Assembly (NCBI RefSeq): GCF_018604545.1
Contig: NZ_CP075896.1
Coordinates: forward strand, 6,200,001-6,264,000
Reading direction: 5' to 3'
From: Streptomyces koelreuteriae
GTDB lineage: Bacteria > Actinomycetota > Actinomycetes > Streptomycetales > Streptomycetaceae
DNA length: 64,000 nucleotides
Position numbers and translations under genes: made by a program. The notes under the pieces are model-generated. The model was not told the DNA's origin, made no database searches, and saw only the letters and a list, made by a program, of their open reading frames with translations. Numbering within the stretch: the stretch's first letter is position 1; the number at the start of each line of letters is the position of its first letter. Below, one piece after another: positions 43,164-52,529 of this stretch.

Positions 43164-44138
43164 GTGCGCATCGCAGTCACCGGCTCCATCGCCACCGACC
43201 ACCTCATGACCTTCCCCGGTCGCTTCGCCGACCAGCTCGTAGCGGACCAGCTGCACACGGTCTCGCTGTCGTTCCTGGTCGACAAGCTCGACGTCCGCCG
43301 CGGCGGCGTCGCCGCGAACATCGCGTTCGGCATGGGTCAGCTCGGCACCCGGCCGATCCTGGTCGGCGCCGCGGGCGCGGACTTCGACGAGTACCGCGCC
43401 TGGCTCGACCGGCACGGCGTCGACACCGACTCCGTCCGTATCTCCGACACGCTGCACACCGCCCGCTTCGTGTGCACGACCGACGCCGACCACAACCAGA
43501 TCGGCTCCTTCTACACGGGCGCCATGAGCGAGGCCCGCCTCATCGAGCTGAAGACCGTCGCCGACCGGGTCGGCGGACTCGACCTGGTCTCCATCGGCGC
43601 GGACGACCCGGAGGCGATGCTCCGCCACACCGAGGAGTGCCGCTCCCGGTCCATCCCGTTCGCCGCCGACTTCTCCCAGCAGATCGCCCGGATGAACGGC
43701 GAGGAGATCCGCATCCTGCTGGACGGGGCGACGTACCTCTTCTCCAACGAGTACGAGAAGGGCCTCATCGAGACCAAGACCGGCTGGAGCGACTCCGAGA
43801 TCCTGTCCAGGGTGGGTCACCGCGTCACCACCCTCGGCGCGCGCGGCGTCCGCATCGAGCGGGTCGGCGAGGACCCGATCGAGGTCGGCACGCCGGACGA
43901 GGAGCGCAAGGCCGACCCCACGGGCGTCGGCGACGCGTTCCGCGCGGGCTTCATGTCGGGCCTGGCGTGGGGTGTCTCCCTGGAGCGGGCCGCGCAGGTC
44001 GGCTGCATGCTGGCGACCCTCGTCATCGAGACGGTGGGGACGCAGGAGTACCAGCTGCGGCGGGGGCACTTCATGGAGCGATTCACCAAGGCGTACGGCG
44101 ACGAGGCGGCGACCGAGGTTCAGGGGCATCTGGCCTGA
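43164..44138 (+). CDS. PfkB-family sugar/nucleoside kinase, AdoK-like adenosine kinase
   Basis: A 324-residue ribokinase-fold kinase, the same length as M. tuberculosis adenosine kinase AdoK and close to it along the sequence as I recall it: VTGSIATDHLM at the start, RGGVAANIAFGMG, GAAGADFDEYR and the catalytic DPTGVGDAFRAGF near the end. The GTG at 43164 follows AGGAG. In Mycobacterium the adoK gene also lies next to ctaC, and here ctaC is 1.8 kb downstream. Adenosine is the likely substrate, but other PfkB substrates are possible. Confidence 0.88.
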   Translation: MRIAVTGSIATDHLMTFPGRFADQLVADQLHTVSLSFLVDKLDVRRGGVAANIAFGMGQLGTRPILVGAAGADFDEYRAWLDRHGVDTDSVRISDTLHTARFVCTTDADHNQIGSFYTGAMSEARLIELKTVADRVGGLDLVSIGADDPEAMLRHTEECRSRSIPFAADFSQQIARMNGEEIRILLDGATYLFSNEYEKGLIETKTGWSDSEILSRVGHRVTTLGARGVRIERVGEDPIEVGTPDEERKADPTGVGDAFRAGFMSGLAWGVSLERAAQVGCMLATLVIETVGTQEYQLRRGHFMERFTKAYGDEAATEVQGHLA

Positions 44139-44151
44139 CCGTTGCCGAGTT

Positions 44152-44217
44152 CAGGGGCGTGGGGGCTGGTCGCGCCCACGCGGCGGAGCCGCACATCGAT
44201 ACAGCCCCGCGCCCCTG
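44152..44217. terminator. Family A repeat folding into a long cruciform, bidirectional terminator
   Basis: CAGGGGCGTGGGGCT-type left arm pairs with AGCCCCGCGCCCCTG at the right, with an inner CGGCGGAGCCG hairpin. It fills the gap between the convergent kinase and cysteine desulfurase genes. Confidence 0.8.
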
Positions 44218-44223
44218 GGTTTC

Positions 44224-45603
44224 TCAGCTCACCCGGCGGATCAAGTATGCCGTTCCCTTGTCCGCCGGCTCCTCCCCTACGTACTCCTGGCCCCGCATCT
44301 CGCACCACGCGGGAATGTCCAGCCGCGCCGCCTCGTCATCGGACAGGACCCGGACCAGGCCCCCCACCGGCACATCGCCGATCACCTTCGCCAGCTCGAT
44401 CACGGGGATCGGGCACCGCTTGCCCAGGGAGTCCACGACGAGGACGTCCGCCTCCCGCACCACCGCCCCGGAGACCGGCGCCCCCAGCTTCTCCCGCACT
44501 CCCGCCACAGCCCCCGGCAGTACGGCGAGGAACCGCTCCACATCCTCCTCCGCCGCCCCGACCGGCAGCGACACCCGCACATTGCCCTCGCTCAGCACGC
44601 CCATCGCCCGCAGCACATGGCTCGGCGTCAGCGTGCTGCTCGTGCAGGACGATCCGGACGAGACGGAGAAACCCTCCCGGTCCAGCTCGTGCAGCAGAGC
44701 CTCCCCGTCGACATAGAGACAGGAGAAGGTGACGACCCCGGGCAGCCGGCGCACCGGGTCCCCGACCACCTCGACGTCGGGCACCAGCCCCGGTACCCGG
44801 GCCCGGATCCGCTCCGTCAGCTCCCGCAGCCGCGCGGCCTCCGCGGCGGCCTCCGCCCGTACGGCCCGCAGGGAAGCGGCCGCGGCCACGATCGCCGGAA
44901 GGTTCTCGAAACCGGGCGCCCGCCCCGACTCCCGCTCGTCCACCGGCCCTTGCGCCGAGAACCGCACACCCTTGCGCACGACGAGCAGCCCGACCCCGGA
45001 CGGCCCACCCCACTTGTGCGCACTGGCCGTGAGCAGCGACCAGTCCCCTTCCACCGGCCCCCAGCCGAGCGACTGCGCGGCGTCCACCAGCAACGGCACC
45101 CCGGCCTCCCGGCACCGTCCGGCCACCGCCGCGACGGGCTGCTCCGTGCCCACCTCGTGATTGGCCGACTGGAGACAGGCCAGCGCGGTGTCCGCGCGCA
45201 GGGCGTCGCCGTACGCCGCCGGGTCCACCGCCCCGCCCCGGTCGACCGGCACCTCGGTGACGGACCCGCCGCCCGACTCGTGCACCTCGGCCGAATGGAG
45301 GACAGAAGAATGTTCGACCGCCGACACGATCAGGTGGCGCCCGACCCGCCGCCGCCCGGCCAGCGCCCCCGCAATCCCCGTATGCACCGCACGCGTTCCG
45401 GACGAGGTGAACACCAGCTCGTCCACCCGGCACCCCACCGCCTCGGCAGCGGCCTCCCGAGCGGCGTCCAACAGCATCCGAGCCCGCCGCCCCTCCCTGT
45501 ACAACCGCGCCGGATCCGCCCACCCCTCATCAAGGGAGGCCAGCAGAGCCTGCCGGGCAACAGAATGAAGCGGAGCACCAGAAGCAGCATCGAAGTAGGC
45601 CAC
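44224..45603 (-). CDS. Cysteine desulfurase fused to a TusA-type sulfurtransferase domain
   Basis: A 459-residue fusion. Residues 1-370 are a class V PLP enzyme of the IscS/NifS group: PLP lysine K197 in SAHKWGGPSG and catalytic C320 in SSGSSCTSS, which takes sulfur from cysteine as a persulfide. Residues about 385-459 are TusA/SirA-like, with C397 in SLGKRCPIPVIELAK as the acceptor. Fusing donor and acceptor lets the persulfide pass within one chain. It starts at the ATG at 45603. It lies upstream of, and divergent from, the cytochrome oxidase genes. The final sulfur acceptor is unknown. Confidence 0.93.
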   Translation of the reverse strand: MAYFDAASGAPLHSVARQALLASLDEGWADPARLYREGRRARMLLDAAREAAAEAVGCRVDELVFTSSGTRAVHTGIAGALAGRRRVGRHLIVSAVEHSSVLHSAEVHESGGGSVTEVPVDRGGAVDPAAYGDALRADTALACLQSANHEVGTEQPVAAVAGRCREAGVPLLVDAAQSLGWGPVEGDWSLLTASAHKWGGPSGVGLLVVRKGVRFSAQGPVDERESGRAPGFENLPAIVAAAASLRAVRAEAAAEAARLRELTERIRARVPGLVPDVEVVGDPVRRLPGVVTFSCLYVDGEALLHELDREGFSVSSGSSCTSSTLTPSHVLRAMGVLSEGNVRVSLPVGAAEEDVERFLAVLPGAVAGVREKLGAPVSGAVVREADVLVVDSLGKRCPIPVIELAKVIGDVPVGGLVRVLSDDEAARLDIPAWCEMRGQEYVGEEPADKGTAYLIRRVS

Positions 45604-45633
45604 ACAGCAACGCTAGAACGTGCAGCTGGGAGA

Positions 45634-45705
45634 TGCCCCAAGGGGCACGGGCCTGAGACATCTGCGGCTCCGCCGCGGGGCGCGACAAGCCACAACGACC
45701 GCCGC
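45634..45705. repeat. Dispersed repeat family A (variant)
   Basis: GATGCCCCAAGGGGCACGGG and a CTGCGGCTCCGCCGCGGGGC segment match the longer copies at 6450 and 44152. It lies in the 287-bp gap before ctaC. A CTAGG/CCTAG dyad (45736-45752) follows. Confidence 0.65.
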
Positions 45706-45890
45706 ACCCGCCAATCAAGCGAACACCCCACCCCACTAGGCACCCCTCCTAGAGAACCCCCGGAGGGCGTCGGCTAGGGTTTGGTCCGCATAAACATCCA
45801 AACCCCTGCCCGACGCAGGGCGGCGACCGACCAGCGAGAAGGCCAGGCCGCAGCCGATCCGCGCGGGCGAGACTCTCGGGAAGGCGCTAC

Positions 45891-46856
45891 GTGAGTCCCA
45901 ACGGCTCCGACCGCTCGCCGCGGCGCCCGATGCGGCGGAAGCTGCTGCAGGCACTGACCGCGGGCCTGGTCTTGGCGACAGCCACCGGTTGCTCGTACAA
46001 CTGGGAAGACTTCCCCCGCCTTGGTATGCCCACCCCGACCACGGAAGAGGCTCCTCGGATCCTCTCCCTGTGGCAGGGGTCCTGGGCGGCTGCGCTCGCC
46101 GTTGGCGTGCTGGTGTGGGGTCTGATCCTGTGGAGTGCTTTCTTCCACCGGCGCAGCCGCACCAAGGTCGAAGTTCCCCCACAGACCCGGTACAACATGC
46201 CCATCGAGGCGCTGTACACCGTGGTCCCGCTCATCATCGTCTCGGTGCTGTTCTACTTCACCGCCCGTGACGAGTCCGAGCTGCTCAGCCTCAAGAAGAA
46301 GCCCGACGTCACGGTCAACGTGGTCGGCTTCCAGTGGAGCTGGTGCTTCAACTACATCGAGCCCGTCGCGGGTTCCACCGGTGACGCCAAGACCTCCAAG
46401 GACCTGGACGCGATCCCGGACCGGTTCAAGGAAGACTTCCCGGCGAACGCCGGCGGCGCCTACGACTGCGGCACCCCCGGTACGCGGAACCCGCAGAACG
46501 GCAACCCCGGTCCGACGCTCTGGCTGCCCAAGGGCAAGACGGTCCGCTTCGTGCTGACCTCGCGTGACGTCATCCACTCCTTCTGGGTGGTGCCGTTCCT
46601 GATGAAGCAGGACGTCATCCCGGGCCACACCAACGCCTTCGAGGTGACCCCCAACAAGGAGGGCACCTTCATGGGCAAGTGCGCCGAGCTCTGCGGCGTC
46701 GACCACTCTCGGATGCTGTTCAACGTGAAGGTCGTCTCCCCCGAGCGCTACGAGCAGCACCTCAAGGACCTCGTGGACAAGCAGCAGAACGGTTACGTTC
46801 CTGCCGGCATCGCGCAGACGAGCCACGAGAAGAACCGGGAGACGAACAACCTGTGA
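45891..46856 (+). CDS. ctaC: Cytochrome c oxidase subunit II (aa3 type), lipoprotein
   Basis: A 321-residue subunit that receives electrons from cytochrome c at the CuA site on the outer membrane face. The signal sequence ends in a lipobox with C34 (ATGC). Two membrane helices follow (about 60-85 and 110-128). The CuA motif is CAELCGVDHSRM near residue 264-272. An insert near 160-195 is characteristic of actinobacterial CtaC. It starts with a GTG at 45891 and overlaps ctaD by 4 bp. With the bcc complex encoded downstream it forms a respiratory supercomplex in actinobacteria. Confidence 0.96.
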   Translation: MSPNGSDRSPRRPMRRKLLQALTAGLVLATATGCSYNWEDFPRLGMPTPTTEEAPRILSLWQGSWAAALAVGVLVWGLILWSAFFHRRSRTKVEVPPQTRYNMPIEALYTVVPLIIVSVLFYFTARDESELLSLKKKPDVTVNVVGFQWSWCFNYIEPVAGSTGDAKTSKDLDAIPDRFKEDFPANAGGAYDCGTPGTRNPQNGNPGPTLWLPKGKTVRFVLTSRDVIHSFWVVPFLMKQDVIPGHTNAFEVTPNKEGTFMGKCAELCGVDHSRMLFNVKVVSPERYEQHLKDLVDKQQNGYVPAGIAQTSHEKNRETNNL

Positions 46857-48589
46857 GCATCCTCAACGAACCCCAGGGTGCCGCGGCAGCAGGGTCCCAC
46901 TATGCGGACGAGTTGCCGGTCAGGCGCCAGAACCGCGGCAGTGTCGTGGTCAAGTGGCTGACGACGACCGACCACAAGACGATCGGCACGATGTACCTGA
47001 TTACATCGTTCGCCTTCTTCGTCATCGGTGGCGTGATGGCGCTGTTCATGCGCGCCGAGCTGGCCCGGCCGGGTCTGCAGATCATGTCGAACGAGCAGTT
47101 CAACCAGGCGTTCACGATGCACGGCACGATCATGCTGCTGATGTTCGCGACGCCGCTGTTCGCCGGCTTCGCGAACTGGATCATGCCGCTGCAGATCGGC
47201 GCGCCCGACGTGGCGTTCCCGCGGCTGAACATGTTCGCCTACTGGCTGTACCTCTTCGGCTCGCTCATCGCGGTCGGTGGCTTCCTCACCCCGCAGGGCG
47301 CGGCCGACTTCGGCTGGTTCGCCTACAGCCCGCTCTCGGACGCCGTCCGCAGCCCGGGCATCGGCGCCGACATGTGGATCATGGGTCTGGCCTTCTCCGG
47401 CTTCGGCACCATCCTCGGCTCGGTCAACTTCATCACCACGATCATCTGCATGCGCGCCCCGGGCATGACGATGTTCCGCATGCCGATCTTCGTGTGGAAC
47501 GTGCTGCTGACCGGTGTGCTGGTCCTGCTCGCCTTCCCGGTCCTCGCGGCCGCGCTGTTCGCCCTGGAGGCGGACCGCAAGTTCGGCGCCCACATCTTCG
47601 ACTCCGCCAACGGCGGGGCGTTGCTGTGGCAGCACCTCTTCTGGTTCTTCGGCCATCCAGAGGTGTACATCATCGCGCTGCCGTTCTTCGGCATCATCTC
47701 CGAGGTCATCCCGGTCTTCTCCCGTAAGCCGATGTTCGGTTACACGGGTCTGATCGGCGCGACCATCGCGATCGCGGGTCTGTCCGTGACGGTGTGGGCC
47801 CACCACATGTACGTCACCGGCGGTGTGCTGCTGCCGTTCTTCTCCTTCATGACCTTCCTGATCGCGGTCCCGACCGGTGTGAAGTTCTTCAACTGGATCG
47901 GCACGATGTGGAAGGGCTCGTTGTCCTTCGAGACACCGATGCTCTGGGCGACCGGCTTCCTGATCACCTTCACCTTCGGTGGTCTGACCGGTGTCATCCT
48001 GGCCTCGCCGCCGATGGACTTCCACGTCTCCGACTCGTACTTCGTGGTCGCGCACTTCCACTACGTCGTCTTCGGCACCGTGGTCTTCGCGATGTTCTCC
48101 GGCTTCCACTTCTGGTGGCCGAAGTGGACCGGCAAGATGCTGGACGAGCGCCTCGGCAAGATCACCTTCTGGACGCTGTTCATCGGTTTCCACGGCACGT
48201 TCCTGGTCCAGCACTGGCTGGGTGCCGAGGGCATGCCGCGCCGTTACGCGGACTACCTCGCGGCCGACGGCTTCACCGCGCTGAACACGATCTCGACGAT
48301 CAGCTCGTTCCTGCTCGGCATGTCGATCCTGCCGTTCTTCTACAACGTGTGGAAGACGGCCAAGTACGGCAAGACGGTCGAGGTCGACGACCCGTGGGGC
48401 TACGGCCGCTCCCTGGAGTGGGCCACCTCCTGCCCGCCGCCGCGCCACAACTTCATCACCATGCCGCGGATCCGCAGCGAATCCCCGGCGTTCGACCTGC
48501 ACCACCCGGAGATCGCCGCTCTCGACCAGCTCGAGAACGCGGGGCACGGCGAGAAGGCCCTCGCCGGCGGCAAGGAGGCCGGCAAGTGA
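46853..48589 (+). CDS. ctaD: Cytochrome c oxidase subunit I
   Basis: A 578-residue catalytic subunit of aa3 oxidase with 12 membrane helices. Heme and CuB ligands are visible: TMHGTIMLLM, WFFGHPEVYI, WAHHMYVTG and VVAHFHYVVFG. It reduces oxygen to water and pumps protons. The GTG at 46853 overlaps the ctaC stop (GTGA), and the gene overlaps ctaF by 4 bp, so the three subunits are coupled. Confidence 0.97.
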   Translation: MSILNEPQGAAAAGSHYADELPVRRQNRGSVVVKWLTTTDHKTIGTMYLITSFAFFVIGGVMALFMRAELARPGLQIMSNEQFNQAFTMHGTIMLLMFATPLFAGFANWIMPLQIGAPDVAFPRLNMFAYWLYLFGSLIAVGGFLTPQGAADFGWFAYSPLSDAVRSPGIGADMWIMGLAFSGFGTILGSVNFITTIICMRAPGMTMFRMPIFVWNVLLTGVLVLLAFPVLAAALFALEADRKFGAHIFDSANGGALLWQHLFWFFGHPEVYIIALPFFGIISEVIPVFSRKPMFGYTGLIGATIAIAGLSVTVWAHHMYVTGGVLLPFFSFMTFLIAVPTGVKFFNWIGTMWKGSLSFETPMLWATGFLITFTFGGLTGVILASPPMDFHVSDSYFVVAHFHYVVFGTVVFAMFSGFHFWWPKWTGKMLDERLGKITFWTLFIGFHGTFLVQHWLGAEGMPRRYADYLAADGFTALNTISTISSFLLGMSILPFFYNVWKTAKYGKTVEVDDPWGYGRSLEWATSCPPPRHNFITMPRIRSESPAFDLHHPEIAALDQLENAGHGEKALAGGKEAGK

Positions 48590-48984
48590 AGATCCAGGGC
48601 AAGATGTTCATGTGGCTGAGCTTCTTCGTCCTCGTCATGGCGGTCGTCTATGGCGTGTGGTCGAAGGAGCCGGTAGGTACCACGGCCCTCTTCATGACCT
48701 TCGGCCTGTGCATCATGATTGGCTTCTACCTCGGCTTCACGGCCAAGCGGGTCGACGTCGGCGCACAGGACAACAAGGAGGCGGACGTCGCGGACGACGC
48801 CGGCGAGGTCGGGTTCTTCAGCCCGCACAGCTGGCAGCCGCTGTCCCTGGCCATCGGCGGCGCCCTGGCCTTCCTGTCGGTCGCCATCGGCTGGTGGCTG
48901 ATGTACTTCTCCCTGCCGATCATCCTGATCGGCGTCTGGGGCTGGGTCTTCGAGTACTACCGCGGTGAGAACCGCACCCAGTAA
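48586..48984 (+). CDS. ctaF: Cytochrome c oxidase subunit IV (actinobacterial)
   Basis: A 132-residue membrane protein with four hydrophobic segments in two pairs (about 5-25, 32-50, 88-105 and 108-125) and an acidic loop between them (KEADVADDAGEVGFFSP). It matches the actinobacterial CtaF subunit. The GTG overlaps the ctaD stop. A strong hairpin follows 17 bp downstream. Confidence 0.93.
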   Translation: MKIQGKMFMWLSFFVLVMAVVYGVWSKEPVGTTALFMTFGLCIMIGFYLGFTAKRVDVGAQDNKEADVADDAGEVGFFSPHSWQPLSLAIGGALAFLSVAIGWWLMYFSLPIILIGVWGWVFEYYRGENRTQ

Positions 48985-49001
48985 CACGCGCCCAAATGCC
49001 A

Positions 49002-49041
49002 CAGGGGCCCGGACACTCCGCGAGGAGCGTCCGGGCCCCTG
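49002..49041 (+). terminator. Terminator hairpin after ctaCDF
   Basis: An 18-position stem starting CAGGGGCCCGGAC, with one mismatch and a GCGA tetraloop, 17 bp after the ctaF stop. Confidence 0.9.
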
Positions 49042-49128
49042 CCGCATGCCGCCCTTCCGCCGCAATATGTGTCACTCGTACGAGTCTCTCGGCGTGCCGC
49101 CGTTGACGGGCCTTCCTAGCGTGAGGTC

Positions 49129-50391
49129 ATGAGCCACTCAGCGATACCCCGGCCCCGCACCGTCGTCGGTTGCACGCTGCTGGTGATAGCCCTCAGCGCG
49201 GGCGTCACCACCGCCTGCGGCGCGGACGGCAACCCGCTCTCCCACCGTCCCTACGACGCGGCGGACCAGATCTCCTTCAACGGCCCCGTGGAGGGCCGCG
49301 AGAAGGCCGACCCGGACAAGCCCCTGGAAGTGGTCGCCGAGGACTCCGACGGGCGCATCACGGACGTCACGGCCTACGACGCCACCGGACGCTACCTGGC
49401 GGGCGAACTCGCCGCCGACGGCAGCCGCTGGCACAGCACCGCGCCGCTCGCCGCCAACGCCGGCTACACGGTCCGGGTGAGCACCGAGGACGAGGACGGC
49501 GCGCCCGGCCGCAAGGTCCTCACCTTCGACACGGGCAAGCCCACCACCAAGAAGCGCCTGGACGTCACCTTCGGCCCCAGGACGGGCACCTACGGCGTCG
49601 GCCAGCCCGTCACCGCCGAGCTGAGCCGGGCCGTCAAGGACAGGGCCCAGCGGGCCGTCGTCGAACGCGCGCTCAAGGTCAGCTCCATGCCCGCCGTGGA
49701 CGGCGCCTGGCACTGGGTGGACGAGAAGAAGCTCCACTACCGCCCGAAGGACTACTGGCCCGCACAGGCCACCGTCCAGGTCCGCAGCAACCTGGAGGGC
49801 ATCAAGATCGGCGACCGGCTGTGGGGCGGCGGCAAGGCCAAACCGCTGACCTTCAGCACCGCCGACAAGCTCATAGCCGTCACGGACGCCTCGGCCCACC
49901 AGATGACGGTCTACAAGAACGACGAGATCATCCGCCAGATACCGGTGACCACCGGTATGCCCGGCTACGACACGCGCAACGGCGTCAAGGTCGTCCTGGC
50001 CAAGGAAGGCACCGTCCGCATGACCAGCGCCAGCATCGGCGCCTCGGACTTCTACGACCTGATCGTCCACCACTCGGTGCGGGTCACCAACAGCGGCGAG
50101 TACGTCCACGCCGCCCCCTGGTCGGTCGGCTCCCAGGGAGCCGCCAACGTCAGCCACGGCTGCACCGGCATGAGCACCGAGAACGCCGCCTGGTTCTACG
50201 ACACCGTACGCGAGGGCGACATCGTCAAGGTCATCAACTCCGGCGGCGACACCATGGCCCCCTTCGGCAACGGCTTCGGCGACTGGAACCTCGACTGGCA
50301 GAAGTGGCGCACAGGCAGCGCCCTCCTCGGCGGCACCCCGGACGGCCCCGCAGAGGCCGACAGGGCCCGTCTACGCCCTCAGAGCATCTGA
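49129..50391 (+). CDS. L,D-transpeptidase lipoprotein with Ig-like domains
   Basis: A 420-residue envelope enzyme that makes 3-3 peptidoglycan cross-links. The signal sequence ends in TTAC-G with a lipidation-type Cys near residue 30. Two Ig-like domains cover about 45-250, and the YkuD catalytic domain about 250-380, with H343 and C345 in NVSHGCTGMS. The organisation is the same as mycobacterial LdtMt2. The ATG is at 49129; a TAGCGT box ends only 6 bp upstream. It sits between the two halves of the respiratory gene cluster. Confidence 0.94.
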   Translation: MSHSAIPRPRTVVGCTLLVIALSAGVTTACGADGNPLSHRPYDAADQISFNGPVEGREKADPDKPLEVVAEDSDGRITDVTAYDATGRYLAGELAADGSRWHSTAPLAANAGYTVRVSTEDEDGAPGRKVLTFDTGKPTTKKRLDVTFGPRTGTYGVGQPVTAELSRAVKDRAQRAVVERALKVSSMPAVDGAWHWVDEKKLHYRPKDYWPAQATVQVRSNLEGIKIGDRLWGGGKAKPLTFSTADKLIAVTDASAHQMTVYKNDEIIRQIPVTTGMPGYDTRNGVKVVLAKEGTVRMTSASIGASDFYDLIVHHSVRVTNSGEYVHAAPWSVGSQGAANVSHGCTGMSTENAAWFYDTVREGDIVKVINSGGDTMAPFGNGFGDWNLDWQKWRTGSALLGGTPDGPAEADRARLRPQSI

Positions 50392-50393
50392 CC

Positions 50394-50455
50394 TGAAGGG
50401 GCGCGGGGAACTGTGCGAACAACCCCCACACACCCGCACCCGCCACACAACCGGC
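50394..50455. repeat. Dispersed repeat family A
   Basis: TGAAGGGGCGCGGGGAACTG and TGCGAACAACCCCCAC, as in the third tandem copy at 6648. It lies between the convergent transpeptidase and receiver-like genes. Confidence 0.7.
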
Positions 50456-50467
50456 AGCCCCGAGCCC

Positions 50468-50869
50468 TCAGGCGTTCAGAGCCTTCTTCTCCCGCAGCAA
50501 AGCAGCCAGCGCGGCCGCGAACTCCACCGGCTCCACCGGCAGCGTCACAGCCGACTCCGCCCGACTCCAGGTCGCCAGCCACGCATCCTGCGGCCGCCCG
50601 ATCAGCAGCAACACCGGCGGGCAGTGGAACACCTCGTCCTTGATCTGCCGGCAGACCCCCATGCCGCCCATCGGCACGGCCTCACCGTCCAGCACACAGA
50701 CATCGATCCCGCCCCGGTCCAGCTCCCTGAGCACCGCGTCCGGGGTCGCGCACTCCAGGAACTCCACCACGGGAACATCCGGCGCCGGCCGCCGTCCCGT
50801 GGCCAGCCGCACCTGCTCGCGGGTGTTGGAGTTGTCGCTGTAGACCAGCACCGTGGCGGTCGGCTGCAT
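50468..50869 (-). CDS. Atypical stand-alone receiver-like protein
   Basis: A 133-residue protein with a response-regulator receiver fold: VLVYSDNSNTREQV for strand 1, a central VCVLDGEAVPMGG that keeps the acceptor Asp, and VTLPVEPVEFAAAL where the conserved KP motif is expected. One acidic pocket residue and the Lys are missing, so phosphorylation is doubtful. There is no output domain. It is divergent from ctaE, in a position linked to respiration genes. Confidence 0.8.
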   Translation of the reverse strand: MQPTATVLVYSDNSNTREQVRLATGRRPAPDVPVVEFLECATPDAVLRELDRGGIDVCVLDGEAVPMGGMGVCRQIKDEVFHCPPVLLLIGRPQDAWLATWSRAESAVTLPVEPVEFAAALAALLREKKALNA

Positions 50870-51014
50870 TGTTCCTCCGTGACGTCAGCGTCGTAAGGAC
50901 AGGCCCGATGGGCGGGATGCTACTCCCTTGAACACCACGTCAACACCGGTACGACAGGCGAAGACACTCCGAACGGCACCCCCCGGAGTGAGGGCGGGAT
51001 AAGCGACCGACATA

Positions 51015-51635
51015 ATGTCGGTCGTGGCGACAGCAACGACAGCAGAAACCGGGCACGCGCACCCGTCGGTCAATCGGCCGAACCTCACCAGCGTCGGAAC
51101 CATCATCTGGTTGAGTTCCGAGCTGATGTTCTTCGCGGCCCTCTTCGCGATGTACTTCACCCTGCGATCGGTGACCGGTGCCGAGCACTGGAAGGAGATG
51201 GCCGGCCATCTCAACTTCCCGTTCTCGGCGGCGAACACCACCATCCTGGTGCTCTCCTCCCTCACCTGCCAGCTCGGCGTCTTCGCCGCCGAGCGCGGTG
51301 ATGTGAAGAAGCTCCGGATGTGGTTCATCGTCACCTTCGTGATGGGTGCGATCTTCATCGGCGGTCAGGTCCTCGAGTACACGGAGCTGGTCAAGGAGGC
51401 GGGCCTGTCCCTGTCCTCCGACCCCTACGGCTCGGTGTTCTACCTGACGACCGGCTTCCACGGCCTGCACGTGACGGGCGGCCTCATCGCCTTCCTGCTG
51501 GTCCTCGGCCGGACCTACGCGGCCAGCAGGTTCACCCATGAGCAGGCGACGGCCGCGATCGTCGTGTCCTACTACTGGCACTTCGTCGATGTCGTCTGGA
51601 TCGGCCTCTTCGCCACGATCTACATGATCAAGTAG
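51015..51635 (+). CDS. ctaE: Cytochrome c oxidase subunit III
   Basis: A 206-residue membrane protein with five hydrophobic segments, matching the short actinobacterial subunit III. Signature segments are GTIIWLSSELMFFAALFAMY, TGFHGLHVTGG and SYYWHFVDVVWIGLF. The ATG at 51015 is used; the first 20 residues are soluble. It is followed 81 bp later by qcrC, giving the order ctaE-qcrC-qcrA-qcrB usual for actinobacteria. Confidence 0.96.
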   Translation: MSVVATATTAETGHAHPSVNRPNLTSVGTIIWLSSELMFFAALFAMYFTLRSVTGAEHWKEMAGHLNFPFSAANTTILVLSSLTCQLGVFAAERGDVKKLRMWFIVTFVMGAIFIGGQVLEYTELVKEAGLSLSSDPYGSVFYLTTGFHGLHVTGGLIAFLLVLGRTYAASRFTHEQATAAIVVSYYWHFVDVVWIGLFATIYMIK

Positions 51636-51716
51636 CAGGGCCCGCATCCACGCGTGCTCCATGAAGCGCGCATCCCAGAAGCATCGACGCAGAAGATCCT
51701 GACACCGGGGTAATCC

Positions 51717-52529
51717 GTGAAAAAGCTCTCCGCACGACGACGCCACCCGCTGGCGGCGCTCGTCGTCCTACTCCTCGCGCTGGCATGCACCGGGGGGCTG
51801 TATGCCGTGTTCGCACCGACGAGCCCGGCGAAGGCCGACGAAACCGCCCAGTCCCTCACCATCGAGGAGGGCAAGAAGCTCTACTCGGTCGGCTGCGCCA
51901 GTTGCCACGGCACCGGCGGTCAGGGCACCTCCGACGGGCCGAGCCTGGTGGGTGTGGGCGCGGCATCGGTCGACTTCCAGGTGGGCACGGGCCGTATGCC
52001 GGCCGCCACCTCGCAGGGCCCGCAGGTCCCGAAGAAGAAGAACATCTACTCGCAGGCCGAGATCGACCAGCTCGCGGCGTACATCGCCTCGCTGGGTGCC
52101 GGTCCGTCCGTTCCGACGGAGGAGCAGTACGGCCCCGAGGGCGCCGACATCGCCAAGGGCGGTGAGCTGTTCCGCACCAACTGCGCGCAGTGCCACAACT
52201 TCACCGGCAAGGGCGGCGCGCTGACGCACGGCAAGTACGCGCCGACCCTCGAGGGCGTCTCCGCGAAGCACATCTACGAGGCCATGCAGACCGGCCCGCA
52301 GAACATGCCGTCCTTCCCCGACACCACGCTGTCGGAGAAGAACAAGAAGGACATCATCGCTTACCTCGACGCGGTCAACAGCGACCAGACCGAGAGCCCC
52401 GGCGGCCTCGAGCTCGGCGGCCTCGGGCCGGTCAGCGAGGGCCTGTTCGGCTGGATCTTCGGTCTCGGCGGACTGATCGCCGTCGCCGTGTGGGTCGCCG
52501 CCCGGACCGCAAAGGCCAAGAAGTCATGA
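51717..52529 (+). CDS. qcrC: Diheme cytochrome c subunit of the bcc complex
   Basis: A 270-residue membrane-anchored cytochrome cc. It has an N-terminal signal or anchor (about 9-32), heme sites C60-C63-H64 (CASCH) and C156-C159-H160 (CAQCH), and a C-terminal membrane helix (about 240-262). It replaces soluble cytochrome c by handing electrons directly to CtaC. The GTG at 51717 is the start. It overlaps qcrA by 4 bp. Confidence 0.96.
   Translation: MKKLSARRRHPLAALVVLLLALACTGGLYAVFAPTSPAKADETAQSLTIEEGKKLYSVGCASCHGTGGQGTSDGPSLVGVGAASVDFQVGTGRMPAATSQGPQVPKKKNIYSQAEIDQLAAYIASLGAGPSVPTEEQYGPEGADIAKGGELFRTNCAQCHNFTGKGGALTHGKYAPTLEGVSAKHIYEAMQTGPQNMPSFPDTTLSEKNKKDIIAYLDAVNSDQTESPGGLELGGLGPVSEGLFGWIFGLGGLIAVAVWVAARTAKAKKS

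Noticed and set aside
45736..45752. CTAGG-n7-CCTAG dyad upstream of ctaC as an operator
   Set aside because: The arms are only five bases, which is not significant alone in a 287-bp region.
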